A stretch of 37,962 nucleotides of DNA from positions 1 to 37,962 of the forward strand of contig NZ_JAUYQU010000177.1 of the NCBI RefSeq assembly GCF_030697065.1. Direction: 5' to 3'. Numbering within the stretch: the stretch's first letter is position 1; each line of letters opens with the position of its first letter. The notes under the pieces are model-generated. The model searched no databases. It saw only the letters and a list, made by a program, of their open reading frames with translations, and was not told the DNA's origin. The translations under genes and the position numbers were made by a program. Of this stretch, positions 19,515 to 27,755 are shown in pieces. Source of the stretch: Bradyrhizobium sp. GTDB taxonomy: Bacteria; Pseudomonadota; Alphaproteobacteria; Rhizobiales; Xanthobacteraceae.

Positions 19515-20093
19515 ATGGCCGCGCTGAAAATCCTCATCATCCCCGGCTCGCTGCGCACAGCCTCGCACAATGCGAAGCTGGCTTCCGCGGCTGCGCATGA
19601 ATTCGCGCTGGCCGGCGCCGAAGTCACCCGGATCTCGCTGGCCGATTTTCCGCTGCCGATCTATGACGGCGACCTGCAGAGCAGATCCGGCGTGCCGAAA
19701 CACGCGGTCAACCTGAAGCGGATGATGGGCGCGCATCACGGCGTGCTTCTGGTTTCGCCGGAATACAATGCGTCGGTCTCGCCGCTGCTGAAAAACGCCA
19801 TCGACTGGGTGAGCCGGGTGCAGGACAGCCACGAGACCCGCGGCCAGGTGTTTCGCGAGCGGCCCTTTGCGATCGCGGCGGCCTCGGAAAACCGGCTCGG
19901 CGGAACGCGCGGCCTGGCGGCGCTGCGGCTGATCCTGGCCGCCTGCCAGGCGCCGGTCATTCCCAGCCAGCTCGCGCTGTCATTCGCCCACGAGGCCTAT
20001 GATGATAGGGACAGGCTGAAGCATCCGGCCGACAGCGAGGCGCTGGGCGCGCTGGTGCGGCAGCTGATCGACATTTCCCAGCGCATGATGTGA
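19515..20093 (+). CDS. NAD(P)H-dependent FMN reductase
   Basis: Seen: 192 residues of flavodoxin-like fold. The FMN phosphate loop is IPGSLRTASHNAKLA near the N-terminus. The family signature SPEYNASVSPLLKNAIDW lies near residue 80-100, with the isoalloxazine-contact loop AAASENRLGG after it. Family knowledge: such small flavoproteins reduce FMN, quinones, azo dyes or chromate, and the physiological substrate is often unknown. ATG at 19515, 51 bases after pmtA and 6 bases before pyrF, so it probably shares a transcript with pyrF (pyrF ATG at 20100, with GAGGTGAC spanning the stop). Confidence 0.9.
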   Translation: MAALKILIIPGSLRTASHNAKLASAAAHEFALAGAEVTRISLADFPLPIYDGDLQSRSGVPKHAVNLKRMMGAHHGVLLVSPEYNASVSPLLKNAIDWVSRVQDSHETRGQVFRERPFAIAAASENRLGGTRGLAALRLILAACQAPVIPSQLALSFAHEAYDDRDRLKHPADSEALGALVRQLIDISQRMM

Positions 20094-20099
20094 GGTGAC

Positions 20100-20810
20100 A
20101 TGCAGGCTTCCGAGATCGCTCCCCGCGACCGCCTGATCGTGGCGCTGGATCTGCCCGGCACCGCCGCGGCGGAAGCGATGATTGCCCGGCTCGGCGACAG
20201 CGTGACGTTCTACAAGATCGGTTACCAGCTCGCCTATGCCGGCGGACTGCCGCTGGTGCGCCAGCTCGCCGACCAGGGCAAGAAGGTGTTCATCGATCTC
20301 AAGCTGCACGACATCGGCAACACGGTCGCGCGCGGCGTCGAGAGTATCGCAAAGCTGGGCGCGACGTTTCTCACGGTGCACGCCTATCCGCAGACCATGA
20401 AGGCCGCGGCCGAGGCGCGCGCCGGATCCGACCTGAAGATTCTCGCGGTCACCGTGCTGACCTCCTATGACGATGGCGACCTTCATGCCGCGGGCTTCCG
20501 GCTCGGCGTGTCCGATCTGGTCGAGGCCCGTGCCCAGCAGGCCCAGGTGCTCGGCATCGACGGCCTGGTCTGTTCGCCGGAAGAAGCTGCGCATTTGCGT
20601 AAAGTAGTCGGTCACCGGATGAACCTGGTCACCCCGGGCATCCGGCCCGCGGGAGCCGCAGCCGGCGACCAGAAGCGCATCATGACGCCGGCGCGCGCCA
20701 TCGCCGCCGGCGCGGACTATCTGGTGGTCGGACGTCCGGTGATGGAAGCCGCCGATCCCAGGGAAGCGGCCGAGGCCATCCAGGCCGAGATCAAGCAGGC
20801 TCTGGGCTGA
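20100..20810 (+). CDS. pyrF: orotidine 5'-phosphate decarboxylase
   Basis: Final step of UMP synthesis: decarboxylation of OMP. Seen: 236 residues, TIM barrel, with the catalytic signature [12 protein letters not shown] (Lys68 and Asp71 of the DxKxxD array, with Asp66). VALDLPG opens the barrel, and the phosphate-binding end is [10 protein letters not shown] plus [13 protein letters not shown]. All expected catalytic residues are present. ATG at 20100 with GAGGTGAC directly upstream, overlapping the end of the preceding gene. A DUF1330 gene follows after 24 bases, which is a common neighbour in rhizobia. Confidence 0.97.
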   Translation: MQASEIAPRDRLIVALDLPGTAAAEAMIARLGDSVTFYKIGYQLAYAGGLPLVRQLADQGKKVFIDLKLHDIGNTVARGVESIAKLGATFLTVHAYPQTMKAAAEARAGSDLKILAVTVLTSYDDGDLHAAGFRLGVSDLVEARAQQAQVLGIDGLVCSPEEAAHLRKVVGHRMNLVTPGIRPAGAAAGDQKRIMTPARAIAAGADYLVVGRPVMEAADPREAAEAIQAEIKQALG

Positions 20811-20834
20811 ACACAAAAAGGGAGGAAACCGACA

Positions 20835-21137
20835 ATGGCAAAGGGTTACTGGATCGCGCGCGTCGACGTTCACAATGATGAAGGCTACAAGGCCTATGCG
20901 GCCGCCAACCCCGCGATCTTCAAGAAATTCGGCGGACGCTACGTCGTGCGCGGCGGCAAGTTCGAGGGTCTGGAGGGCGCAAGCCGCTCGCGCAACGTCG
21001 TGATCGAGTTCGCCGATTACGAGACGGCGCTGGCCTGCTACCGCTCGCCGGAATACCAGGACAACATCAAGCTGCGGCAGCCGCATTCGACCGCCGAACT
21101 GATTATCATCGAAGGCTATGACGGGCCGCAGCCGTAG
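20835..21137 (+). CDS. DUF1330 family protein
   Basis: Seen: 100 residues, ATG at 20835 with a strong GGGAGGAAA ribosome site. It has the DUF1330 pattern: MAKGYWIARVDVHNDEGYKAY, a central GGRYVVRGGKFEGLEG, then RNVVIEFADYETALACYRSPEYQ. Structures in the family show a dimeric alpha-beta ferredoxin-like barrel; no reaction is established. It is cytoplasmic, with no signal or membrane segment. The spacing suggests co-transcription with pyrF. A repeat cluster follows before dapB. Confidence 0.92.
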   Translation: MAKGYWIARVDVHNDEGYKAYAAANPAIFKKFGGRYVVRGGKFEGLEGASRSRNVVIEFADYETALACYRSPEYQDNIKLRQPHSTAELIIIEGYDGPQP

Positions 21138-21143
21138 CCGCTA

Positions 21144-21270
21144 TCCTCGTCCTGAGGAGCATCGCGGCGCGATGCATCTCGAAGGACGGCCGCAGGTCAT
21201 GTGCCAGATGGTTCGAGACGCGCTTCGGACAGCGCAAGCGCTGTCCAACGAGCTCCTCACCATGAGGGAG
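21144..21270. repeat. two family A REP-like units in tandem
   Basis: A first unit (CTCGTCCTGAGGAGC...GCATCTCGAAGGACGG) and a second, inverted unit (GGTTCGAGACGCGC...GAGCTCCTCACCATGAGGGAG) fill the space between the DUF1330 gene and dapB. They are related to the copy at 896-978. They could form alternative hairpins in the transcript. Confidence 0.7.
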
Positions 21271-21353
21271 TGGGGTGTGTTGCCCCGGGGCGACGCATCA
21301 ATCCGTTGCCCGGAAACCCCGCGCCCGCTATAGGGGCGGAGAGGGGTAGAGCC

Positions 21354-22169
21354 ATGGCCGACATGCGTTTGATCGTTGCGGGGGCCGGCGGCCGGATGGG
21401 CCGCGCGCTGACGCGCGTCATCTCGGAAACGCCGGGCGCCGTGCTTGCCGGCGCGCTGGAAGCGCCGGGATCGGAGCTTTTGGGCAGGGATGCCGGCGTG
21501 CTCGCCGGCCTGCCCGAAAATGGCGTGAAACTCTCGGGCGACCTGTGGTCGCTGTCGGGCCATGCCGACGGCATCGTGGATTTCACCGTGCCGGCCGCCA
21601 CCATCGCCAATGTCGCGATCGCCGCCGAGCGCGGCCTGGTCCATATCATCGGCACCACGGGCCTGTCGTCGTCCGACGACGCCGTGATCAAGAGCGTCAC
21701 CCGGCAGGCCATCGTCGTCAAGTCGGGCAATATGAGCCTCGGCGTCAATCTGCTGGCCGCGCTGGTCAAGCGGGTGGCGCAGTCGCTCGACCCGAGTTTC
21801 GATATCGAAATCCTCGAAATGCATCACCGCGCCAAGATCGACGCGCCCTCGGGCACAGCCCTGATGCTCGGCGAGGCCGCCGCCGCCGGCCGCGGCGTCG
21901 ACCTCGGCACCCATTCGGCGCGCGGCCGCGACGGCATCACCGGCGCGCGGCGGCCGGGCGATATCGGCTTCGCGTCGCTGCGCGGCGGCACCGTCACCGG
22001 CGATCACAGCGTGATCTTCGCCGGCGCCATGGAGCGCATCACGCTGTCGCATCACGCCGAGGACCGCATGATGTTCGCGCAGGGCGCCATCAAGGCAGCA
22101 CTTTGGGCGCGCCAGCAGAAGCCCGGACTGTATTCGATGGCCGACGTGCTCGGGCTCGGCGATTTCTGA
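21354..22169 (+). CDS. dapB: 4-hydroxy-tetrahydrodipicolinate reductase
   Basis: NAD(P)H-dependent step of lysine and diaminopimelate synthesis. Seen: 271 residues from the ATG at 21354, with GGAGAGGGG upstream. The N-terminal Rossmann motif is [12 protein letters not shown]. The middle has the proton-transfer and substrate signature [16 protein letters not shown] (His-His and Lys as in the family). [21 protein letters not shown] lies near the C-terminus. An open extension upstream to 21201 is repeat sequence and is rejected as coding. The gene converges on gpmI across a hairpin repeat. Confidence 0.97.
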   Translation: MADMRLIVAGAGGRMGRALTRVISETPGAVLAGALEAPGSELLGRDAGVLAGLPENGVKLSGDLWSLSGHADGIVDFTVPAATIANVAIAAERGLVHIIGTTGLSSSDDAVIKSVTRQAIVVKSGNMSLGVNLLAALVKRVAQSLDPSFDIEILEMHHRAKIDAPSGTALMLGEAAAAGRGVDLGTHSARGRDGITGARRPGDIGFASLRGGTVTGDHSVIFAGAMERITLSHHAEDRMMFAQGAIKAALWARQQKPGLYSMADVLGLGDF

Positions 22170-22173
22170 AGCT

Positions 22174-22246
22174 CTTCTCCCCTCCCCACCGCTTCGCCCG
22201 CCTTCGCCAAGCGGCTTCGGCGGACACAGCGGGAGGAGGGGAGAAG
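22174..22246. repeat. palindromic repeat between convergent dapB and gpmI, possible bidirectional terminator
   Basis: CTTCTCCCCTCCC at the left pairs with GGGAGGAGGGGAGAAG at the right. An inner pair (CCGCCTTCGCC / GGCTTCGGCGG) lies in the loop. It begins five bases after the dapB stop and ends 33 bases before the gpmI stop. There is no clear T-run, so its role as a terminator is inferred from position. Confidence 0.6.
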
Positions 22247-22279
22247 AAAGCGTTCTGGCTCGTTGGAACGGGAAGCGCG

Positions 22280-23812
22280 TCAGCTCTTTCCGTTCGGCTG
22301 CCGCAACGATTTGCCGGTCATCTCGGCGGGCTGCGGCAATTCCATCAGGTCGAGCAGGGTCGGCGCCAGATCCGCCAGCCGGCCATTCGACAGCGAGACG
22401 TCGCCGCCGCCCAGCAGCAGCAGCGGCACCGGGTTGGTGGTGTGGGCGGTGTGCGGACCGCCGGTGACGGGATCGCGCATCATTTCGCAGTTGCCGTGAT
22501 CGGCGGTGACCAGCAGCGCGCCGCCGGATTTTTCGATCGCATCCGCGATCTGGCCGAGCCCGCGATCCACGGTTTCCACCGCCTTGATCGCGGCCGCCAG
22601 AATGCCGGAGTGCCCCACCATGTCCGGATTGGCATAGTTCAGGATGATCAGGTCGTACTTGCCCGACTGGATCGCCTCCACTGCCTTCGCCGTCAATTCG
22701 GGCGCCGACATTTCCGGCTGCAGGTCGTAGGTCGCGACCTTGGGCGAGGGCACCATGATGCGATCCTCGCCGGCAAAAGGTTCTTCCCGTCCGCCATTGA
22801 GAAAATAGGTGACGTGGGGGTATTTCTCCGTTTCCGCCATGCGCAATTGCGTGCGGTTCGCGGCCGCCGTGACCTCCCCCAGAATGTTCGGATAGGTCTG
22901 CGGCGGGAATATCGTCTGCATCAACCGGTCGAGATCCTCGCTGTACTGCGTCATGCCGACCGCGGCGGCGAAGCGCACCGCGCGCTTGCGCGGGAAGCCG
23001 GCAAACGACGGATCGAGCATCGCGCCGAGAATCTCGCGCACGCGATCGGCGCGGAAGTTGAAGCAGAGCACGCCGTCGCCGTCCCTGACGCCGGCATAGC
23101 TGCCGATCACGGAAGGTTCGACGAATTCGTCGGTGTGGTCGTGGGCATAGGCGTCGGCGATCGCCGACTGGGCGTCGGGAAAACGCGGGCCTTCGGCCTC
23201 GACGATGGCATGGTAGGCCCTGGCGACGCGATCCCAGCGCTTGTCGCGGTCCATGGCGAAGTATCGGCCGATCACCGTGGCCACCGGCACCGACGGCGGC
23301 AGTGCGGCCTGCAGCCGCCTCAAATCCCCGGCCGCCGATTTCGGCGGCGTATCGCGTCCATCGGTGAGGGCGTGGACCACCGTGGGCACGCCGCTCTCGG
23401 CGAGAATGACGGCCAGTGCCGCCGCCTGGTCCTGATGCGAATGCACCCCGCCCGGGGAAACCAGGCCGATCAGATGGCAGGTGCCGCCGCTCTGCTTCAG
23501 CGCCCCGATCAGGCTGCGCAGCGCTGCGGCGGATTTGATGCTGCCGGAGGCAATCGCATCGTTGATCCGCGGCAGATCCTGCATCACGACGCGGCCCGCG
23601 CCGATGTTGAAGTGTCCGACCTCGGAATTGCCCATCTGACCGCCGGGCAGGCCGACATCGAGTCCCGACGTCGTCAGGAAGGCGTGCGGACCGGTGGACC
23701 ACAGGCGATCGAAATTCGGCGTGCTGGCCTGAAGAACGGCATTGTCGGCCGGATCTTCGCGCCAGCCCCAGCCATCCAGGATAGCCAGCATGACAGGGCG
23801 ACGTTTCTGCAT
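22280..23812 (-). CDS. gpmI: 2,3-bisphosphoglycerate-independent phosphoglycerate mutase
   Basis: Interconverts 3- and 2-phosphoglycerate in glycolysis and gluconeogenesis; manganese-dependent. Seen: 510 residues from the ATG at 23812, a family-standard length. The phosphatase-like domain opens with VMLAILDGWGW. The catalytic Ser63 is in GNSEVGHFNIGAGR. The transferase domain has GGVHSHQDQ and HALTDGRDTPP. The late metal-binding segment is NYANPDMVGHSG with TADHGNCEMM. An extension to 23887 lacks similarity. It is convergent with dapB. Confidence 0.97.
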   Translation of the reverse strand: MQKRRPVMLAILDGWGWREDPADNAVLQASTPNFDRLWSTGPHAFLTTSGLDVGLPGGQMGNSEVGHFNIGAGRVVMQDLPRINDAIASGSIKSAAALRSLIGALKQSGGTCHLIGLVSPGGVHSHQDQAAALAVILAESGVPTVVHALTDGRDTPPKSAAGDLRRLQAALPPSVPVATVIGRYFAMDRDKRWDRVARAYHAIVEAEGPRFPDAQSAIADAYAHDHTDEFVEPSVIGSYAGVRDGDGVLCFNFRADRVREILGAMLDPSFAGFPRKRAVRFAAAVGMTQYSEDLDRLMQTIFPPQTYPNILGEVTAAANRTQLRMAETEKYPHVTYFLNGGREEPFAGEDRIMVPSPKVATYDLQPEMSAPELTAKAVEAIQSGKYDLIILNYANPDMVGHSGILAAAIKAVETVDRGLGQIADAIEKSGGALLVTADHGNCEMMRDPVTGGPHTAHTTNPVPLLLLGGGDVSLSNGRLADLAPTLLDLMELPQPAEMTGKSLRQPNGKS

Positions 23813-23915
23813 GGATCCACCTTCTATCGGATTTCGAAGGTGGTTGTGGGCGATCGGTTTGAGGTCGTCAACGCCGCTCTCGGGCATTCCGGGACCGGAT
23901 ATGTCCCGAAAGCCG

Positions 23916-24812
23916 CTAATGCATCCCGACCTGTCCGGCTTCCCAGCCCAGCATCGCCTGCTTGCGGGTGATACCCCAGTGATAGCCGGTCAGCGCGCCG
24001 CTCTTGCCCAGCGCGCGGTGGCACGGCACCACGAACGAGACCGGGTTCCTGCCGACCGCGGCGCCGACGGCGCGCGAGGCCTTTGGCTTCTCGATATTGG
24101 TCGCGATGTCGGAATAGCACACCGCGCGGCCCATCGGGATTTTCAACAGCGTCTCCCAGACCCGGACCTCGAAATCGGTGCCGATCAGCACCACGCGCAG
24201 CGGCCGGTCGGCGCGCCACATGTTCCTGTCGAACACGCGCTGCGCCAGGTCGGCGGTGCCCTCGCGATCTTCCAGGTAGGTGGCGCGGGGCCAGCGCCGC
24301 TGCATGTCGGCGAGTGCTGCTTGCTCCTCGCCGGGATCGGCGAAGGCAAGGCCGGCGAGACCGCGGCCGCTGGCGATCACGATGGCGGTGCCGAACGGCG
24401 AGGGGTGGAAGCCGTAACGCAGCGTCATGCCGGCGCCGCCGTTCTTCCATTCGCCTGGCGACATCGCCTCATGGGTGACGAACAGATCGTGCAGCCGCCC
24501 CGGGCCCGACAGCCCGGAATCGAGAGCGGCGTCGAGCACGCTGGCGGAATCGCGCAGCAGGCCCTTGGCGTGGTCGAGCGTCAGCGCCTGCATGAAGGCC
24601 TTTGGCGTCAGGCCGGCCCAGCGGCGGAACAGATGGTGCAACTCATCCGGCGTCACCGAGGCTGCTTCCGCCATCGCCTCGATGGTCGGCTGCGCGCGCC
24701 ACTGCTCCGAGATGAAGGCGATGGCGCGGCGCACCGAATCATAGTCGCGCAGCGCGGCGTTCTGGGGTCCCGGTTTGGTGAGGCGGTGCTCATTCATGGC
24801 GAGGTTCATCAT
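23916..24812 (-). CDS. Ada-like methylated-DNA-protein cysteine methyltransferase with AraC-type HTH domain
   Basis: Removes methyl groups from O6-methylguanine by irreversible transfer to its own cysteine. Seen: about 298 residues (ATG at 24812; alternatives at 24809 and 24797). The N-terminal part is an AraC-type DNA-binding region (AMAEAASVTPDELHHLFRRWAGLTPKAF). The C-terminal part is the MGMT domain with the acceptor Cys in VPCHRAL (about residue 264) and the helix-turn-helix RAVGAAVGRNPVSFVVP. The N-terminal zinc/Cys phosphotriester-sensing domain of full Ada is missing, so it cannot sense damage as E. coli Ada does. It may work as a repair enzyme or as a regulator by another cue. Confidence 0.92.
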   Translation of the reverse strand: MMNLAMNEHRLTKPGPQNAALRDYDSVRRAIAFISEQWRAQPTIEAMAEAASVTPDELHHLFRRWAGLTPKAFMQALTLDHAKGLLRDSASVLDAALDSGLSGPGRLHDLFVTHEAMSPGEWKNGGAGMTLRYGFHPSPFGTAIVIASGRGLAGLAFADPGEEQAALADMQRRWPRATYLEDREGTADLAQRVFDRNMWRADRPLRVVLIGTDFEVRVWETLLKIPMGRAVCYSDIATNIEKPKASRAVGAAVGRNPVSFVVPCHRALGKSGALTGYHWGITRKQAMLGWEAGQVGMH

Positions 24813-24866
24813 GGCTCTGATGTAGGACGGGCGAGAGGCGCAAACCACCCGATTCCCGACCAGGCT

Positions 24867-25379
24867 TCATGAGACCGGATTGTAGGTCGGGCCGCGTTTG
24901 GCGGCCTGCAGGGCTGCAAGCAAAGCCTTGGCAAAGCTGGCTTTTTCGTCGGGGCCCAAAAAACTCGCGATGGCGACGCGGCGCCCGCGCGAGACCAGAA
25001 AGAGCTTTTCGATGCCGAATTCGGCGTGGGATTTCTGATCGAGCTGCACCCACAGCGGATTGAGCACCCATTCGACCACATCGCCGCGGTGGCTGACCCG
25101 GCGCACCCGCAGTTCTGACGGTGTGATGCGAATTTCCTCGGTGGCGGCGGCACGGCGGAAATTGATCCGGAACGCCCACCAGATCACCAGGATATCGAGA
25201 CCGAAAAAGCCCATCACGGGCCATGCGCCCATCAGGAGAAACGCCAGCCCGGTGACAAAGCTGACCACGCCGAGAAATACCATCAGCACGACGAAGCCGG
25301 TGCGGTTCAGCGAGCGGTGCGGCGTCAGCAGCGCCGAAAACAATTCCGGCTGGGGATCATAATCATTGCCTGCGGTCAT
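24867..25379 (-). CDS. DUF2244 family membrane protein
   Basis: Seen: 170 residues. Two closely spaced hydrophobic helices lie near residues 28-52 and 54-70 (GFVVLMVFLGVVSFVTGLAF and WPVMGFFGLDILVIWWAF). A soluble C-terminal beta-rich domain follows, with VVEWVLNPLWVQLDQ and FLVSRGRRVAIASFLGPDEK. It is an inner-membrane protein with no known reaction. It is divergent from nth with only 22 bases between start codons, so their promoters must overlap each other's coding or leader regions. It is upstream of the Ada-like gene on the same strand with 54 bases between, probably an operon. Confidence 0.9.
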   Translation of the reverse strand: MTAGNDYDPQPELFSALLTPHRSLNRTGFVVLMVFLGVVSFVTGLAFLLMGAWPVMGFFGLDILVIWWAFRINFRRAAATEEIRITPSELRVRRVSHRGDVVEWVLNPLWVQLDQKSHAEFGIEKLFLVSRGRRVAIASFLGPDEKASFAKALLAALQAAKRGPTYNPVS

Positions 25380-25401
25380 CGCCGGTCAGTATATCAGGAT
25401 C

Positions 25402-26160
25402 ATGGCGAAAATCACCCGCGGCCTCGGGGCCAAAGCCAAACTCCCGGCGGCAAAACCGATCAAAAAAGCAGCAGCCCAGCCCGGGCCCGCGCGCGCAGCC
25501 AGGCCAAAACCTTCGAAGATGAGGCCCTGGACCGCCGCCGAGGTGTACGAGGCGTTCAGCCGCTTTCGCAATGCGAATCCCGAACCGAAGGGCGAGCTCG
25601 AACATCTCAACGCCTATACATTGCTGGTCGCCGTGGTGCTGTCGGCGCAGGCGACCGACGCCGGCGTCAACAGGGCGACCCGCGCGCTGTTCGCGGTCGC
25701 CGACACGCCGGAAAAAATGCTTGCACTCGGCGAGGACCGGGTGCGCGACTACGTCAAGACCATCGGGCTCTATCGCAACAAGGCGAAAAACGTCATCGCG
25801 CTGTCGGCCAAACTGATCGCCGAATTCGGCGGCGTCGTGCCGCGCACCCGCGCGGAGATCGAATCGCTGCCCGGCGCCGGCCGCAAGACCGCCAATGTCG
25901 TGCTCAACATGGCCTATGGCGAACACACCATGGCGGTCGATACCCACGTGTTTCGCATCGGCAACCGCACGGGTCTGGCGCCCGGCAAGAATCCGCTCGA
26001 AGTCGAACTCGGCCTCGAGAAGGTGATCCCGTCGGAATTCATGCTGCACGCCCACCACTGGCTGATCCTGCACGGCCGCTACATCTGCCTCGCGCGCAAG
26101 CCGCGCTGCGACGTCTGCCTGATCAACGATCTTTGCCGGTGGCCGGAGAAGACGGTGTAG
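25402..26160 (+). CDS. nth: endonuclease III
   Basis: Base-excision DNA glycosylase/AP lyase for oxidised pyrimidines. Seen: 252 residues from the ATG at 25402. A lysine/alanine-rich N-terminal extension of about 40 residues precedes the catalytic domain. Helix-hairpin-helix LPGAGRKTANVV includes the catalytic Lys162. VDTHVFRIGNR has the catalytic Asp180. The iron-sulfur cluster ligands are Cys229, Cys236, Cys239 and Cys245 in the C-x6-C-x2-C-x5-C spacing. All key residues are present. It converges on the EI24/CysZ-like gene across repeats. Confidence 0.98.
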   Translation: MAKITRGLGAKAKLPAAKPIKKAAAQPGPARAARPKPSKMRPWTAAEVYEAFSRFRNANPEPKGELEHLNAYTLLVAVVLSAQATDAGVNRATRALFAVADTPEKMLALGEDRVRDYVKTIGLYRNKAKNVIALSAKLIAEFGGVVPRTRAEIESLPGAGRKTANVVLNMAYGEHTMAVDTHVFRIGNRTGLAPGKNPLEVELGLEKVIPSEFMLHAHHWLILHGRYICLARKPRCDVCLINDLCRWPEKTV

Positions 26161-26175
26161 GGGAGCTGCCAACGT

Positions 26176-26265
26176 CGTCATTGCGAGGAGCACTTGCGAC
26201 GAAGCAATCCAGTCTTGCCGCGCGAAGAAAGAAAGCTGGATTGCTTCGCTTCGCTCGCAATGACG
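26176..26265. repeat. palindromic intergenic repeat, family C
   Basis: CGTCATTGCGAGGAGC...GACGAAGCAATCCAG on the left is matched by CTGGATTGCTTCGCTTCG...CGCAATGACG on the right, giving a hairpin of about 90 bases between nth and the gene that converges on it. The repeat type is widespread in Rhizobiales genomes (from memory). Confidence 0.8.
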
Positions 26266-26280
26266 GCTTGGACAGAAGAC

Positions 26281-26300
26281 GCGCTCCTCACCATGAGGAA
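26281..26300. repeat. half unit of family A repeat
   Basis: GCGCTCCTCACCATGAGGA just downstream of the CysZ-like stop codon matches the right half of the units at 896-978 and 21144-21270. It is a partial copy only. Confidence 0.5.
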
Positions 26301-26301
26301 T

Positions 26302-27051
26302 CTACACCGGCACCCTTGTCTTGCGCGCCGGCTCGATCAGCTCCGGCCGCGGGCCGCTCAGGCGCTTGTGCATGTGGACCATGAAGGCCATGCCGAACAG
26401 CGGCGTCGCCAGGTTGACGATCGGGATCGACACGAAGGCCGCGATGAACAGGCCCGCGGTGAAGACGGTCGCCGCATTCGCCTTGCGCATCGCCTTGGCT
26501 TCCGCCGGGGTGCGAAACCGCATCGCCGCCAGCTCGAAATACTCCCGGCCCAGCAGCCAGGCGGTGGCGACGAAGAACACGATGAAGCCGGCGCCGGCGA
26601 TCAACACGAAGGGCAGCGCGATCAGATAAACCAGCAGCGTCAGAAGCGCGGTCTTGACGCCTTCGGTGATGGCGAGGCCGAACGGCAGCGCGGTGCCGGG
26701 GCGTTCGGCCGGATAATGCTCGAGCTCGACATGGTCGGCGACCTCGTCGACGAACACGCTCGCCACCAGCGAGGTGATCACCGGCATCAGGAACACCGCG
26801 CCAAGCACGACGCCGAGCCCGGCCATGATCGAGATGATCCAGGCCAGCACGTTGATCGAGGTCTCGTAGTCCGGCCCAAGCATGCCGTCGAGCCAGACTT
26901 CGCCCGAACCCGCGAACCAGCTCAGCAGCCGCTGCAGGCCGACCGCGAGCACGATGATCAGCACCAGTGCCAGCCCGATCGAGCGCCACAGGATCGAGCG
27001 CATCGGCGGCGACAGGATTTGCGATAGCGCCTTGACGGCGGCGTCCAGCAT
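26302..27051 (-). CDS. EI24/CysZ-like membrane protein
   Basis: Seen: 249 residues from the ATG at 27051, with AGAGGA about ten bases upstream. It has several hydrophobic segments: LALVLIIVLAVGL, VLAWIISIMAGLGVVLGAVF, ALLTLLVYLIALPFVLIAGAGFIV and FTAGLFIAAFVSIPIVNL. The middle EGVKTALLTL and the PIVNLATPLFGMAFMVH ending are typical of the EI24 domain, to which the sulfate-uptake protein CysZ belongs. The sulfate role is established for CysZ of E. coli only; here it is inferred by family. No cys genes are adjacent. Upstream in-frame starts up to 27117 exist and cannot be excluded. Confidence 0.85.
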   Translation of the reverse strand: MLDAAVKALSQILSPPMRSILWRSIGLALVLIIVLAVGLQRLLSWFAGSGEVWLDGMLGPDYETSINVLAWIISIMAGLGVVLGAVFLMPVITSLVASVFVDEVADHVELEHYPAERPGTALPFGLAITEGVKTALLTLLVYLIALPFVLIAGAGFIVFFVATAWLLGREYFELAAMRFRTPAEAKAMRKANAATVFTAGLFIAAFVSIPIVNLATPLFGMAFMVHMHKRLSGPRPELIEPARKTRVPV

Positions 27052-27175
27052 GGTGGTCAAGTCCTCTTTCGGGAAAAAGCCCTTGCGAGAAGTAGACATG
27101 CGGGCCCGGTTCGGCAAGAGCCGTCAGCCTGACCGCGATGGATGCGAGGTTCAGGGAGAGTGAAGGACCCGGCGC

Positions 27176-27622
27176 TCAGTCGTACTTGTGCGCGCCCTTG
27201 CGCGCCCGCTTCTTCTTGCCCGTCGCAGTCGGGATCATCACCACTTTCCCGTAGCGCACGCCGCGTTCGGCGATGATGTGGTCGGCGAAATGCTGCACTT
27301 CGCTGGAGGCGCCCTTCAGCGCGGTCACTTCCATGCAGCTGTCGTCGTCGAGATGGACATGCAGCGTCGCCAGCGACAGATCGTGATGGCCGTGAAAGGT
27401 CTGCACCAGGCGTTTCGACAGGTCGCGCGCGGCGTGGTCGTAGACATACACCAGCGCCGCCACGCATTGCCCAGAGGGCTCCGCCTCCTGGGCGCTCTGC
27501 TGGAGGCCGGCGCGGGCGAGGTCGCGAATGATTTCGGAGCGGTTCTGGTAGCCGCGGTCTTTCGCGGCGGCGTCGATCTCCGCCAGCAGGTCGTCCTCGA
27601 TGGTGATGGTGATCCGTTGCAT
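27176..27622 (-). CDS. nikR: nickel-responsive regulator NikR
   Basis: Ribbon-helix-helix repressor that binds DNA when loaded with nickel. Seen: 148 residues, ATG at 27622. The N-terminal RHH domain (MQRITITIEDDLLAEIDAAAKDRG, then NRSEIIRDLAR) is followed by the ACT-like metal domain. Nickel ligands are visible: His77, His88, His90 and Cys96 in TFHGHHDLSLATLHVHLDDDSC, matching E. coli His76, His87, His89 and Cys95 with a one-residue offset. A basic tail (KKKRARKGAHKYD) follows. It is divergent from the TonB-dependent receptor with a perfect NikR operator in the gap 20 bases upstream of its ATG, so autoregulation is likely. Confidence 0.97.
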   Translation of the reverse strand: MQRITITIEDDLLAEIDAAAKDRGYQNRSEIIRDLARAGLQQSAQEAEPSGQCVAALVYVYDHAARDLSKRLVQTFHGHHDLSLATLHVHLDDDSCMEVTALKGASSEVQHFADHIIAERGVRYGKVVMIPTATGKKKRARKGAHKYD

Positions 27623-27642
27623 GGATGGTTCCGAATAGGCTG

Positions 27643-27670
27643 GTATGATGCTTTTATTGCAACGTCATAC
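27643..27670. promoter_or_regulatory. NikR operator, perfect GTATGA-N16-TCATAC
   Basis: GTATGA at 27643-27648 and TCATAC at 27665-27670, separated by exactly 16 bases, reproduce the NikR palindrome known from the E. coli nik operon. The site lies between nikR and the TonB receptor gene, so one dimer-of-dimers site could repress both with nickel. Confidence 0.93.
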
Positions 27671-27755
27671 TGTGGCTGGTAGCGTCAGTGGCCGGGTTGG
27701 GTTGGCCTGTGCGGTCGCAAGACGACTGTAGCAGTATCATGCGGGGGCATGGGCG

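Noticed and set aside
21141..23702. An 853-codon minus-strand open frame spanning dapB and part of gpmI
   Set aside because: It covers two well-supported genes in other frames and has low-complexity Arg/Gly composition.
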